DNA from: Utricularia gibba
Taxonomy: Eukaryota > Streptophyta > Magnoliopsida > Lamiales > Lentibulariaceae
DNA length: 64,000 bases
Assembly: GCA_002189035.1 (NCBI GenBank)
Contig: CM007991.1
Coordinates: 1,798,001-1,862,000 of the forward strand
Direction: 5' to 3'
Positions 22,354 through 34,535 of the stretch are shown here, piece after piece; positions within the stretch are counted from its first letter, which is position 1, and each line of letters begins with the position of its first letter. A program made the position numbers and the translations under genes. The notes under the pieces are model-generated. The model made no database searches. It was not told where the DNA came from and saw only the letters and a program-made list of their open reading frames with translations.

Positions 22354-23981
22354 TCATGCGGTGTGGGTGAGGTTGATGGTTCGATTTAGTCTCTCTAGAA
22401 TGCCATTGGCTTTCCTCTTGGCTCTTGGTGTTCCATTCTGAGCGAGCTGAGATATTGTTTTGTGGGTAGTCTCTTCGTTCCTCAATTCTCTCCACTTGGA
22501 CCGATCACTGAAGCAAATGGAGTGAAGGATGGCGATGCAGTTCTCTTGGCTTCGAGGACATGATGTTTCCCTGATGACACTTAGTAAGCAGGGAACGCCT
22601 CCTTGGTCCCCCATTTCCTCAATGGCCTTTGAGTTGGATGCAAGAATGGCCAGGATTGAAACCAGCTCATCCACGTTTATCCGTTCCATGATCTTATTGA
22701 GGATCACTCCCACCGCACCATCTCTAACAGCTCTCAGTTTGTTGTCATGGATAATGCACAAGTTGAAAATGGCTGAGGCGGCGTCTTTCATAGCTAAAGG
22801 ATTCCCTTCATCCAACAGACCGATCAGGGCCTTAAGTGCACCGGATTTCCCAATCAAGATCTTGTTCGAGTCAAGAGCTGATAAAGTGAAAAGGGTTGCC
22901 GCAGCATTGCTTCTTGTTTCAATTCTCCCTGCATTCACTGCATCAATGAGCAGGGAATAACAGAATGAGTTTCTGCGATGGGCTTCTTGTTGCTATCATG
23001 AATTGAAATGTTCAAAAGCGTCGTTATAACATCTTCCTGGAGGTCTGAGTGCGACTCATTCTTCCACTCCATCTGAGAAAGTGGGGAGAGCAACTTGTGT
23101 ATTGCATCGGGGTATTCGCTGAAAAGGGAACGAAAAGAGGGGACCTTCTTCGTCAATCGGCGCAGCTCTTTAGCCGCTTGTTTTTGTTCAGACAAGATAG
23201 ATGAAGACATCCTCCCGAGTAACAAGAGGAAATTATCCCTTTCACCTTCCGTAAATCCATTCTCATCAAAATACTTGCCATTATCTGGTAACTGAAATCC
23301 CTTTTCTTTGCACCACTGAGTTATCAGTTCACGAACCAAGTGATTTGGAGTAAGAAGGGTGTGGGCGAGCACCTGCTGCGTTTCAGGGCATGCTCTGTTT
23401 CCATCTTTCAACCATTTCTGAATGAAGGGCCTGTCAAAAGTCTACCAAAATACATATCAGCATACGTGTTCATCACCCTCAACAACTGGAATTAAAACCT
23501 GAGAACAAAACACGATTCTTTACGAAGAAGACGACAGGATTGTTGCACCGGGAAGAAAAGAAACCTAGTAGTCTACAAGCAATCCGTAATTTCGATACCC
23601 ACAAGTAATTTCTCCGACAAAATTGATCACCAATTCGTTCAAATTTGATAAACATAAAGGAGAGAGGAGAAACCTTTCCACTTGCGATAATCACAGGATC
23701 CCTCATGATTTCCCTGGACATAGGGCAGATAAAAACTTCCGGCACCGACGAGGAGGCAACCTGGGTACCGCGAGGCTGATGTTGTCGACAAGCTTTCAAT
23801 GAACCCGCTCCTCTCTTCAATTTGATTTCCTTGATCGCGGAGAGGATCAACTGCGCCCTATCAATAGCCTCCAAATTCACATCATCTCCATCCACGATCC
23901 CCTGCATGAGTTTCTTGAGGTCTCTCCTCAACTCCCCGCCGTCGGCGTCGGTTCCTCCTCCGAGACCCCACTATTGGCCAT
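22354..23981 (-). CDS. PUB9: U-box E3 ubiquitin ligase PUB9-like, two frame breaks
   Basis: ATG at 23981-23979. Exons 23981-23674 and 23441-22354 join at GGAAAG/ACTTTTGAC inside the U-box. The U-box (VPEVFICPMSREIMRDPVII, then TFDRPFIQKWLKDG) recruits the E2 enzyme. It is followed by ARM repeats (for example LLNISIHDSNKKPIAE, NAAATLFTLSALDSNKILIG, DAASAIFNLCIIHDNKLRAV) that bind substrates. The N-terminus MANSGVSEE matches PUB9. Two breaks are present: the C run 23934-23937 (between TPTAG and ELRRDLKKL) and ggg 22953-22955 (between THSVIP and LLIDAVNAG). One added base at each gives 465 aa, the family length. As both lie in G/C runs and nothing else is damaged, I read the gene as functional with assembly errors. 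Confidence 0.9.
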
Positions 23982-25694
23982 ACCAACCGGTTTTCCCCAA
24001 ACCCAACTGACTTAACAACCACGATCACCTCACCAAGATTGCATTTCTACCAGTTGTACCCATATCCATGTTTTCCCCTCCTCCGCCCACACACACAGTC
24101 GAGCAGCGAGTGAGAAGTGCGCGCACTAAGAACGAGAGAAAGAGTGGAATAAAAGCCACCCCCAAGACCCACGTGCCAAGCGATTACAGAAAACCCATCG
24201 CCTGACAGCTGGCAACGCTGCTGAAAAACAAGCGTAGAGGATACTGGAGAGAAGAAGAAGAGGGTTACCCTCTGCCCTCCCCCAATTATCAACAAATTAA
24301 CCATTAATTTTTTTTTTTAATTCTGTGAAACGAAGGGCTCAGATTGCGTGGTGCGCACGTCTCTCTCAAGTAATTATTGGAATTTTACCGAATCCGGGGG
24401 TTTGACTTCTAACATGGGGAATCTGAATTTTTACTACCGGGTGGTTCGAATTATTAAAAGCTCGTCTGACGTGGCACCCACCCATTGGTTGCATTCTAAT
24501 TACTACGCCAGCCGGGGCGTAGACTTTCTTTCCTTTGCATCCAGCTTCCGACACTACAACGTGGATTAACCGGAAGCGAGGATCTCCCTTCGCCGTCTTC
24601 TACACAGGATCCGCAGTGGTATCTTAGTCTAGAGGGGTTAGGGTTACTTCTAGTAAGCAATCACCCTATTTAACATGCACGCATTTAGGGTTTAGGGTTT
24701 AGGGTATTTAGGGTGAGCTACTCATTCATATCGCGATCGCTCAAGTGGAAGGGGGAGACAGGAGTGAGCAAACGTGGATGCAAACTTGTGATGTGGACGA
24801 CACAAGGACAGACGTGCCGCCGGACCACCGCCGGTACGGGGGAGTTAGTTAGGTTTTGAAGCAGGACTATTGTTTGTGGGGGACATATATTTTTTTGTGT
24901 GTATACGTATTTTCATTTAATGTTATGGAATTCAATTAAATGAATATGCAGATTTATTAGCAATATCCTCATAATTCACATCTTTGTTTAAAATATCTTC
25001 TTGGTGCGGTGGCTGCACCACAACATTACAAGCTGTACTTCCAAAAGAGGATACGCTGCCGACAGACTATTTGACTCATATCCCGACACCGCGACACCGT
25101 GTCATCTCAACAAACTCTACTGTCGCGAATGCCATGTGTTTGTAACATACGGATTAGTTACGCCGCACCCCCATCTGAAAAAAAAAACATAAAATTAAGG
25201 CACCAGAATTTTATCTTTTTATAAAAATTGCAATCCAGAATTCTAAAATGAAAATAACCCGGTACGATGTTCGAGACCCGACTTCTTTATTGGGCTGTTG
25301 TCCTGGTGGTGGCCCATATTCCATTCAAGGATTGGGCTGGGATGGGGTAATATGTCAGAAGGAACTTGACCAACTACTGACGCACTTGTTCATCTTCTGA
25401 AATACTTGCATGTCATGTGAAACAGAGTTCACGCCGAAAGCCAGGAACAATATTCTGCTTATTGCCCTTTGGATTGTTGTAATATTTCCCTCACAGTACC
25501 GCTGGTACCCATGCGGGTAAAACGTTTGAAGAGGCCTTAATGACATAGTGTACTTTATCGACCTCCATTCAGGGCGATTCACAAGGAGCTCAGAAGTTGA
25601 GGAACCCAAGGAGACAACTCCAAACCCAAAAGAATTCAAGTGCAGAAACTATGGGGCAACCAGCGAGAATGGAACCAGAGAGTGAACACGTATA
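23982..25694. other. PUB9 upstream region and eS8 downstream flank
   Basis: The PUB9 5' UTR and promoter reach to about 24300. Interstitial telomere-type repeats lie at 24684-24713. The rest has no coding frame with a recognisable product; the frame 25355-25639 (-) lies downstream of the eS8 stop and shows no family motif. Confidence 0.55.
24684..24713. repeat. Telomere-type repeats (TTTAGGG), four units
   Basis: Three perfect TTTAGGG units in a row at 24684-24704, then TA and a fourth unit at 24707-24713. This is the Arabidopsis-type plant telomere repeat. A short run like this can act as a telo-box in promoters or be a chromosome-break repair scar. It lies about 0.7 kb upstream of PUB9. 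Confidence 0.9.
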
Positions 25695-26923
25695 TCATGA
25701 TGCACCACCGGCTGCCTTGCCTTTTTTCTTCTGTATTTTCCTGGTGTAGAACTCGAGTTCCTTCCCTTCCAGTATGTATCTGAAACAAGGGTGGGACAGA
25801 CGAGTTGGAAGAGTAGAAGGACGAATGGTGGGAAAAAAAAAGATTTTGCTCTTACCCATCAGCCCTTCCACATTGTCCAGGGCGTGAGGAAATGCAGGCT
25901 AGCAACCTGCCGGAGCTAAACTGCTCCTCAACATGTGGATCGATTTTGCGGTCCACCTGACGTTTCTTTCTCTTCCTGTCAACATGATTGCTAACCTTCG
26001 TCTCGGCTTGAGGTCCTTCTCCTTCCTGTCGAGTTTACCAAGTGAAGGGACATAAGTCAGTATTGATAGCTTGTTAATTTGGGGAAACAAAGATCCGAGA
26101 AAGAAGGCATGGCATGACATGACACGAACAAATTCTGCCGTACTTCAAATTGCAATTTAATCAAAACATATAAAGAAGAAGAACGGGAAAACTACTGAAT
26201 CACCTCAGGTTCATCTTTCTTTGAACTAGGCTTCTTCTTCTTACCAATATCTACACCATAATGAGTTGAATACCACTGCTTGAAAGGCGCAGCATCAACC
26301 TGGACAATGGCGCTCTTGACCAACGTTTGTGTCCTCACAAGTTCATTGTTTGAGGCATTATAAACAACATCCAGGATACGGGTTTTCCGGGTAACAGCCT
26401 CGCTGCCCCAGGAATAGTTCCCAGTGTTCAATCTCAAAGCCCTCCATTTCACATTGCCTCCTCGAACACGAATTCTCCTCACTGTTTTCTGAGACGTGTC
26501 CAGCTTTGTGTTTGCAGGTTGCCGGCCAAGCTCATACCTTCAATAACAAATACATCAACATACTAAATCCACAACGAACTTTTCAGGACCTAAAAATGTC
26601 AAGAAAACGCCAGTTCAACACGTAGACAAAAAACGCAACAGACAAACGAGCATTTTTACCCAATGAAATAAAGAACCATACGAAGCAATGTAGCCAATAA
26701 AAAATATACGAACTCAACACCTATCCGCGGAAAAACTGATAAGGAAACACCCACTTGCGCTTCTTCCTCCACGCCTTCTTCTTCCCGCCAGTGGCTCTCC
26801 TCTTGTGCATCGAATCACGAGAGATACCTGCAAGCCCATCGTTTAATCATCATCCGAAACACCTAGAACCATCTATAGTTACAAAATAGATATCCAAACG
26901 ATCAATGCGAAAAACATACCCAT
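25695..26923 (-). CDS. RPS8: 40S ribosomal protein S8 (eS8)
   Basis: Five exons, 26923-26920, 26827-26755, 26537-26204, 26025-25856 and 25779-25695, join to 221 aa, the usual plant length. Exon 1 holds only ATGG, a structure common in plant ribosomal genes. The order [54 protein letters not shown] core, [16 protein letters not shown] and the C-terminal [20 protein letters not shown] is diagnostic. It is a structural protein of the small cytosolic ribosomal subunit. The promoter has several TGGGCT/AGCCCA motifs (27001-27055), as expected for a ribosomal gene. No frameshift is seen. Confidence 0.97.
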
Positions 26924-26994
26924 GATCGAAGTCGCGGAGGGTCTCCCCAAGCTCCTGTCGATGCAACAACGAACAATCCCAAAAGCCCTAGCTT

Positions 26995-27080
26995 TCAAGT
27001 TGGGCTGCACTTTATATACGGCATATGTTGGGCTCTACATCTTTTCCCAGCCCACAATATTCAAAAACATGGAAACGGGC
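26995..27080 (-). promoter_or_regulatory. Cluster of site II-type TGGGCT motifs upstream of eS8
   Basis: TGGGCT at 27001, TTGGGCTC near 27029, CAGCCCA near 27048 and GGGCTT near 27076 lie within 160 bases of the eS8 ATG. Such TCP-binding site II elements are known in ribosomal protein promoters. Confidence 0.6.
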
Positions 27081-27514
27081 TTACATTACAAACGATATTA
27101 TTAAATGAGGACAAAGTAGTAATTAGCAACATTATTTTAAGACATGACCTACATTAATGCATTTTGGAAAATGCTTTAAACAGGTATTATTCACATACTA
27201 CAAATGATGCACATGGTGTCCAAATATGAATCATTATTTTTTAATACTTACAATTTTAGATAATAATTTTTTTAAAGGTTATCCATTAGTCTCTCCAAAA
27301 TACATGTATGTCCAAATATAAACAACTCTGCACTAGTCATCCTGATTGGAGTGGGCAGCAGACTGGGCCCGCATTCGGGCCCCCCATGACGTGGGCTTTC
27401 GCTGTCTCCGCTTCAGCCCATCCAGCTGGCTCTCCCATCTCGTCTTCCACTCTGCCTCGCCCCCTGTTTCATTATCCGATCAATAAAAATTAATTTATAA
27501 TTCATCCCCAAATA
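27081..27514. other. Intergenic DNA between eS8 and the small DnaJ gene
   Basis: AT-rich to 27300. GC-richer with GGGCCC and TGGGCT words from 27340 to 27470. No credible coding frame. Confidence 0.55.
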
Positions 27515-27967
27515 CTAAGAAGCCGTCGGGAGCCTTACTTGATTGAAGCGGCGGTCGTCGCCGTGAGGTCTGACTCCTGTATTCAGGTAGTTATCGTACA
27601 AAGCCCTGCTCTGGGCATTGGATAGCGTTTCGTAAGCTTCATGTACCATAATAAATCTTTGGGTATTCTCATCCCGTCTCTCCGGCGGCGACAAGTCGGG
27701 ATGATGCTTCCTGGCCATCTGCTTATACGCCTTCTTGATGTCGGAGAGGGTGCTCCCCGTACCCGGGACTCCGAGGATTTCGTAGAAGGTTTCGGCTGTT
27801 TGCTGCGAGTAGAAGGCCACTACGCGTAAGGATTCACGGTGGTTCCCTCCCGGCGGCGGGGGTTTGGGTGTCGAAACTCTTGTTTTAGATACGTGGGAGG
27901 CGAAGGAAAGTGGTTTTCCGGTAGGGCTTGAATGGACAGGAAGCCAAGGAATAGGACAAGTGCTCAT
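27515..27967 (-). CDS. Small chloroplast DnaJ protein (DnaJ11 type)
   Basis: Single exon of 150 aa, ATG at 27967-27965. The first 50 or so residues are rich in Ser, Pro and Thr with few acids, as in plastid transit peptides. A complete J domain follows: TFYEILGVPGTGSTLSDIKK, AYKQMARKHHPDLSPP with the invariant HPD, and FIMVHEAYETLSNAQSRALYD. There is no Gly/Phe or zinc region, so it belongs to the short J-only group (J8/J11/J20-like). It would stimulate plastid Hsp70 ATPase. The length and short C-tail fit DnaJ11 best. Confidence 0.92.
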   Translation of the reverse strand: MSTCPIPWLPVHSSPTGKPLSFASHVSKTRVSTPKPPPPGGNHRESLRVVAFYSQQTAETFYEILGVPGTGSTLSDIKKAYKQMARKHHPDLSPPERRDENTQRFIMVHEAYETLSNAQSRALYDNYLNTGVRPHGDDRRFNQVRLPTAS

Positions 27968-29213
27968 CGGAGAAGAAACGCTTTTTTTCTTTTTCTCTGT
28001 CTGATTTAATGGTCGTCATTCCCAAATTGCGTGATCTTATAGGAAGGGGCGAGAGCCTTATGTTACTGCTGACGCGGCATGTTTCTGGATAAGACTTCTG
28101 TACCACTCCGAGTGCCAAAAGAGTAATGTTTCTTTTTGTCCCTCCTAATTTTCTCCGTTAATCATTTACTATTTAATTAATTATTTGATACACCAATTAT
28201 TCGATTTTATTTAATATGATTATATTCAAACCATATGATAAATGCAGATCTAAGTAAAGGAATCCGGACATTCCACCGTGTGTCGGGATGTTGTTTTGAT
28301 GGACGGAATGTCATTCCGTTAGTTTCATTGACTATGATGCAGTCACATTAAAATGCAATGATGTTATGTATCATGGTCTTTTTTGAAATCCATTAAGCCT
28401 GGTTTTTTATTGCAAATATAGCGACATGGACATTTAGGTTCCATTTGGAACAATTTATGTCTGTATAGAAACGTTTCAGAAATAATTTCATTATTAAATA
28501 CGAACGAATTATATTATAAAAATTTGAAAGCACTTTTATTTAAAAAAAATCTTGAAATTTCAACTCGTAATATTTTAAGAAGATATAACAAAGAAAACTT
28601 TAGTATCATTAATTAGGAATGAATTATAGCTCAAGGCTATGATATGGTTGGAGAAATTTAATTATTAAAAATATTTATAATAATACAATATTCGATAATA
28701 AATTTTAGATTTTAAAATAAATTTATTTTTTAAATAAGAATTATGAAATTTCTTTCATATTAGTGAATGCCAATTGAAAAATTTATTTTATGTTGCATTA
28801 ATTCATATATTAAATAATAACATAAATTAAAATGGACGTGCACCGAGAGATCTGCCATAAAAGTGGAAAAAGCAAATGCTCCTTATTTAAAATTAGATAT
28901 TTCTTTTTGGTCGAGAAAAACATTAAACCCTCGCACTCCCGGCGTTCGGTGCTTCGCCCTCGTCAAGATCCGTCGCCCCCGTTCCTTGTCTCAGATCCTG
29001 TGCGGCGACCGGACCGGACCTCCGGAAAAGTTCAGAGGCTAATTTCTTTCCTGGTGGGAACCGATCTAATGCCCGTTACTTGCTTCTTGTGAAATGATGC
29101 GAATTAATTGACTATGTTTTGTACACTAAAGATCGTGATAGATTTTTATTGCGGCGGTAGCGGAGCTTATGATCTTGTTTTTTAGGTGTGTCGAAGGGCT
29201 TTTATCGGCGGTG
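27968..29213. other. Intergenic DNA between divergent DnaJ11 and G3BP-like genes
   Basis: AT-rich without genes from 28140 to 28830. From about 28900 to 29213 it becomes GC-rich and contains the likely 5' UTR and first intron of the G3BP-like gene. Confidence 0.55.
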
Positions 29214-31934
29214 ATGGCGGCAGCGGTTGAGGCAGTGCCTGTTCCAGTTTCTGCGCAAGCCGTATGCGTTTTTTTTTTATGCTCGAGCGACGAGTTTATG
29301 TTTTCTCTGAGGTTTTTATCATTTGAAAATCTGAAAGTGATAATGGATTCGTTGCGATGTAGGTTGCGAATGCCTTCGTGCAGCAGTACTATCATATACT
29401 GCGCCATTCGCCTGGGCTTGTCCATCGTTTTTATCAGGAAATTAGTAAACTTGGACGTCCTGAGGAAGATGGTTCCATGAGCGTTACTACCACGTTGCAG
29501 GTAATTTCCTTTCAATCTGTTTCCAAATGCTGCATCTCATTTTAAGCTGCTCCTTGGTATCTTATTTAGGTTTAATGTAACCTGGTTTTTGTTTAGTAGG
29601 ATGACCTTTCTGCACTTTTGAATTTGGAAAACTTTTCAGTGGGGGGGCTTTTTGTTGAATAAGTTGATACTGACTTTTTCGTTTGTAAAAAAACTCTTTC
29701 GTGTAGGCCATTAACGAGAAGATCATGTCCCTGAACCATGGTGACGTTGGAACAGAGATTAAGTCAGTGGATGCACAAGAGTCACATAATGGAGGAGTTC
29801 ATGTTCTTGTAACTGGTTACATGACAGCGAAGGAGAACACACTCCAAAAATTTGCGCAGGCTTTCTTTCTTGCGCCTCAAGACAATGGATACTATGTTTT
29901 GAACGACATGTTTCGACGCCTGGACGATGCCAATGTGAATCCTCCTTTAGTTAATGAGATTGCTGTTCCCGTGTCTGAAGATTCTGGTAAACAAGGCACA
30001 TTCATCTTATGTTGCGTAGTCGTCATTCTGTTGGTGTTTTTGATTTTTCTAAACATTTATATTCACAGTTCCAGTTTTGGAAGATAATCCATCTGTGGAA
30101 AGCATTCAGTCTGCTGAGGAAGCTGTTGCTGAAGTTTATAATCCACCTCAAAATGGAGATGTTATCATGGTTGAAGACGAGGTCCCTGTGCCTGAGGTTG
30201 TAGATCAAGTGCAAGATGATGCTCCAAAGGTCGTTGAATCCATTACCAAAATAGAGGAAAGCCCTAAGAAGTCCTATGCATCCATTGTAAGTGCATGGAT
30301 AATTTTAGTGAAGCGTTGGCTTTCCTTTTTTACAGAGTGCTTTACGTCACGCTTATCTCAAAGCAACTGGGCTCCTTGAATTTTTTTATCAACTTTACTC
30401 GATTATCTTATTCACTATACGTCATTACAAAATTTGTGCAGGTGATGCATCTCAAGGAAACTGCAGCAACTTTCTCTCCACCACCTCCTGCTCGCAAAGC
30501 TCCTCCGAAGGCTGTTGAGCCAATTAATCCCCCAGTTGCCCCTGCCTCTGCCCCTGCAACAGATGGACCTTCTTCTGGTATAGATTCTGCTGAGAATGAG
30601 ATCAACCAAGAGAGCGAAGGTACCTACTTCTCGGTCATCCCAAGTTGATTTTACTATAATGAGTTTTTTTTTCTAAATTAGAATATACTTCATTTCATGA
30701 TTCTGATTGTTGCAGCCGATGGTCACTCTATTTATATAAAGGGACTTCCGATGAATGCTACTGCACCCGTACTTGAGGAAGTGTTCAAGAAATTTGGAGC
30801 CATCAAGGCTGGTGGCATCCAAGTCCGAAGCAACCGTGTATGTTTGTCTTTTACTTTTCTTTTTAATAGAATGAGTGGGCTTGTAATAGGTTCTTCTTAA
30901 ATATAGTTTGTATTGAAATTCTTTGTATTGTTGTGTTGCAGCATCAAGGTTTTTGTTTCGGTTTTGTTGAATTTGAAGAAGCTATCTCTGTACAAAAAGC
31001 TATGGAGGTAGGTGTTAGTATGATACCAGTTTGAAGAGTGTATTAAGTCACACGCATTTATTAGTTTGCTTTCCGTAGACTATTGTTGTATGGGCGTTAG
31101 GCAGTGTAATGTTATAGGGAATGCTTTTGAAAATGATCTTCTTTTCCAGATTTCTATATGTCATCGCTGATTCCCAAAACCACTTCTTTGTATCCCATGC
31201 AAAATCTTTTCTCAGAATCATTATAAATCAAAGGGCAATAATGCTCCATATTTTTTATTTACTCCGTGTTTAATCTCTCGATTTCTAGAGGTTCATGTAT
31301 GATAATATTCATCAGGGCCAGTAACGCCGTGTACGTTTTCTGGCACTTGTGTGTGATAATCATCATTATTGAATGTTTTAGGCCTCTCCTGTGCTTATCG
31401 GTGGGCGCCAAGCTTATGTGGAGGAGAAGAGGTCTACAAACTCCCGAGGTAACTCACAACACTAGTTTTTGGCTACACCAACAATAACCGCAAAGCATTT
31501 TTTTGTTTCCTTCGGTCTTGAAATTCTTAGTTTTGCAGCTTCTCTTTGTGTTGCTCTTCTTGATAAACTTTCTGGCGCATGTTTCAAGATTGCGCTCCCA
31601 TTTCTTGATAATTACTCATAGATTTCCTCTTTTTTCCAGCAGGAAACAACAGGGGCAGATTCCAGCCAGGGAGGGGCTCCGGGTTCAGAAACGATGGCAT
31701 AAGAGGGCGTGGAAACTACGGAGGTGGAAGAGGCTACAACAACAGCAGAGCTGATTTCAATAGCAGGAACGAGCTGGGCAACAGGAATGGCCCGCGTGTT
31801 GGCCCCCGAGCCGTGACGGATATCAGCGTTCGGACAACTACAATAGCAACATGGCTCGCGTCAACCAGACCGGCGGCGGATTAGCCAACGGTAATATAAA
31901 AAACACAACTCCCCGCGTTTCTGCTACTGCCTGA
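29214..31934 (+). CDS. G3BP-like NTF2- and RRM-domain protein, one frame break near the end
   Basis: Nine exons: 29214-29261, 29363-29500, 29707-29986, 30069-30286, 30442-30619, 30716-30837, 30942-31007, 31382-31448 and 31643-31934 (or from 31640). They give about 469 aa. Residues 17-130 are an NTF2 fold (VANAFVQQYYHILRHSPGLV, then FAQAFFLAPQDNGYYVLND). An acidic and Pro-rich linker follows, then an RRM with HSIYIKGLPMNATAPVLEEV and the RNP1-like QGFCFGFVEFE, then RGG/GRG repeats. This is the G3BP/stress-granule layout; such proteins bind RNA and nucleate stress granules. In the last exon the frame breaks at 31803-31810. One added base there yields DGYQRSDNYNS and the usual TPRVSATA-type end at 31934. 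As written, translation would end near 31886. Confidence 0.93.
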
Positions 31935-32343
31935 AGATCCAATATCCCGGTAGGCCTCCGCCTAGACTCGAACCAACGCCTCATTGTCTTGAGTCGTTTT
32001 TTTCTTTTACCATCAGTTTGTAGCATTTTTCCCTGTTTGCGCCGGAGGGTATAGCTTGTTCGCTACGAGTTTTGAAGCTAGTTCATTTCTTCAGGTACAA
32101 CTCCATTTGTCTGTGCGTCTTTCCGGTGCTTCATTTTTCAGACCTGATGTAATAGTAATTAGTCAGTCAAATTAAATAATGATTTTTTTTGGTTGGTTCC
32201 CAGAAAATTTTCAATACAACGTGATTTTCATTCAAATGAGTATCGAAAATGATTACTGTACTTATTTTATGAGAAAGTGTTTGTCAACTTGGATCGGAAT
32301 GGAAATGAAAATGGAACCAGGTTCGATGACGATAATGATGTGT
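31935..32343. other. Convergent 3' flanks
   Basis: Probable 3' UTR of the G3BP-like gene to about 32170, then a spacer before the stop of the unknown minus-strand gene. No coding frame. Confidence 0.55.
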
Positions 32344-33326
32344 TTAGTAGAAAGTGTCGCCATTGTTATGGACTTTCTTGTTCACGTGCGGATGGCGTTG
32401 CAGCCATCCGTACCTTTTCATGGCCTTCGTGATGTTCCCCAGCTTCCGCCGCCCGACTCCAAGGCTCATGTTTTTGACCGACAACTTCAGGCCGTGTAGG
32501 CAGCACACGACCGCCACTCCCACACCACCGTCCTCTTCCGACGACAATTTACTATTCTTTTTCGCCGAGAGATTCCCTCCGCCGCCTCCACCTCCCACAA
32601 CGAGTCCATGCCGCGGCTGCCATGTCGCTCCTCTAACAGCCTGCATCCCAACGTCCTTTTCCACTCCTTGGACACGCTGTGTTCTGGGTTACTTGACAAA
32701 TTGCTGCTGCAGATCGAAGCCCCCATCTGGTTCTGGTTATCAACCGCTCCGGCTGTTGATTCATCCTCTGCGCTCATTGCACAATTCCCACTACTTCTCT
32801 TTGGTTCCCTTGTTTCATCCGATGGGTTTACAGCTACAGGATTTAAAACCTCCTCCATGATTTCTTGCTTCACGTCTTCAGAAAGTGCAACTGCAGAGTC
32901 CTCCATTTGAGCTGACTTCTCTCCCGTCCTTCCAACGAAATCATGGGTCCTTTCAATCTCCATCCCAAATGATCCAAACAGGAATTCACCAACTCCAAGA
33001 TCCTCAAAACCCTTCAACTCTTCTTTCTTGGAACTCAGTTTCATAGCAGCAGCCTCAGCAGTAATAGAAGATGCAAGGGGAGGACTGGAACCCCTGTGGT
33101 GAGCCAATAACTCAATGCAGAAAAAGCTTTGGTGGGTGCTGCGAAGTGCGGCAGAGAGAAGGCAAGTAGTGAGGAAGAGAGGGAAAAGCAAAGAGATGAG
33201 TTCTAAAAGATAAGGGGCGGACAAGATCATGCAGAACAAATACAGAGGATTTGAGAGAAAGCCCGAAAACAGTACAGATAACAGAACAGTAGAGAAGTTG
33301 GCCTCGCGGGTCAACAGCTCTTCCAT
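32344..33326 (-). CDS. Conserved plant membrane-anchored protein of unknown function, one frame break
   Basis: ATG at 33326-33324. The N-terminus has two hydrophobic stretches (VLLSVLFSGFLSNPLYLFCM and the LLELISLLFPLFL region), probably membrane segments. A charged middle follows with EFLFGSFGMEIE, then KEWKRTLGCRLLEERHGSRG and MDSLWEVEAAEG. After ccc 32575-32577 the frame breaks. One added base continues it as NLSAKKNSKLSSEEDGG and CCLHGLKLSVKNMSLGVGRR, with stop at 32346-32344, for 327 aa. I recognise this layout from uncharacterised plant proteins (EWKRTL...EERH, then a C-terminal LGMGRPNLVKISKALK-like block) but know no function. The C-terminal block is the most conserved part and is lost if the break is taken at face value. 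Confidence 0.75.
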
Positions 33327-34535
33327 TTCAAAAGAAAAATACCAAACGTTGAAGAAGATTGTGGAAGGAGGACCCTCTTTTAGAGAACACGCCGTGAATG
33401 ATGGGAGCGACCAAGGAAGACTATGGGAGACGAGAGGCTTTTCAAAAGTTGTGTTTTAAAAATGCATGGTGTGCCTTCAAACTATGATCTCGTCACTTTC
33501 GGACAGTCACGACACGCGGACACGTATAACTCATCCAATTTAATAAGAAAGTGAAGTGTCTTGAGCTCATGTCAAACGCAACAAGTGGTTTAAAGACAAG
33601 GGTTAGACAATTAAAGAGCACAACCACATTCTTAACCAAAAGTATCTGTTTCCTACAAGGCGATGCAACTTTCACGAAAAGCTGCAATCCGCAAAAGCAT
33701 GAGAGAGCAGAGGATTGACAAATTCAACTTGCTAGACAAGCACCACAGAGTATCATGGAACTGGTGTTCAAGAAACGTGAATCAGTAACACAATGAACAA
33801 ATGCTCTACCCCACAACCACTGGAAATGTCCTAATGATAGATAACCCAGTAACAAAAGGTAACCAAATGTGAGGTTCATTGATGGAGAACTTAAAAGGGA
33901 ATTGTACAATAAAAAGGAAATCAATTTCACATGGGAAAAAAACCCTATTGCTACTCCGTTGGATATGTACTAGTGACACACCATCAAGGTTCTACCCACG
34001 AGGATTTTTTAACGCTAGGGACCCCAACTGCGTGCTGTTATGTGTGTAGCCTGTTGGTAACAATTATTAACTTTTCTAGGGCCAACACCACATGCTAAAA
34101 GCAAAAAGCAATTCTGGGTATAAGAAAGAAGCAAGGCTGAATGATTCATGACATGGACCATGCTAGTGGAGGGGCTCGATCCCTTAATAAGAAAACATAA
34201 TCATGGAGTTTTTTACTAATTCACATCCAACTCAAATCTATGTTTTAATGCAACAACCCCAAGCCACAGAACCGAACTATGAAACGCCCCAGAAACAGCG
34301 GTGACGGAAAGTAAAACAATTGACAATTCAACTGAAGAACCAGAAGTCTCACCATTGAAAGAGTTAATAAATATCCTGATAGTCAAGACCAATGAAATAT
34401 GCTAAACAAATGTGGACATGATTTATCGATGAATAGATCCGATGTCATGACACCACATGGTTAAAAGAAAATAGTAGCCACTCGTTACACCTCACAACAG
34501 ATCTCAAAGAAACTCAATAAAGCTAAATCCTTCCA
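33327..34535. other. Intergenic DNA
   Basis: Upstream flank of the unknown membrane protein and 3' flank of the 47-aa gene. Composition is mixed with no long frame, repeat or RNA signature that I can support. Confidence 0.5.

Noticed and set aside
25355..25639. 94-aa minus-strand frame downstream of eS8
   Set aside because: Begins without recognisable features and lies in the 3' flank; no splice link to eS8 is needed, as that gene is complete.
32354..32910. Plus-strand frames rich in Pro and Ser
   Set aside because: Antisense to the unknown membrane protein, whose minus-strand frame has conserved blocks.
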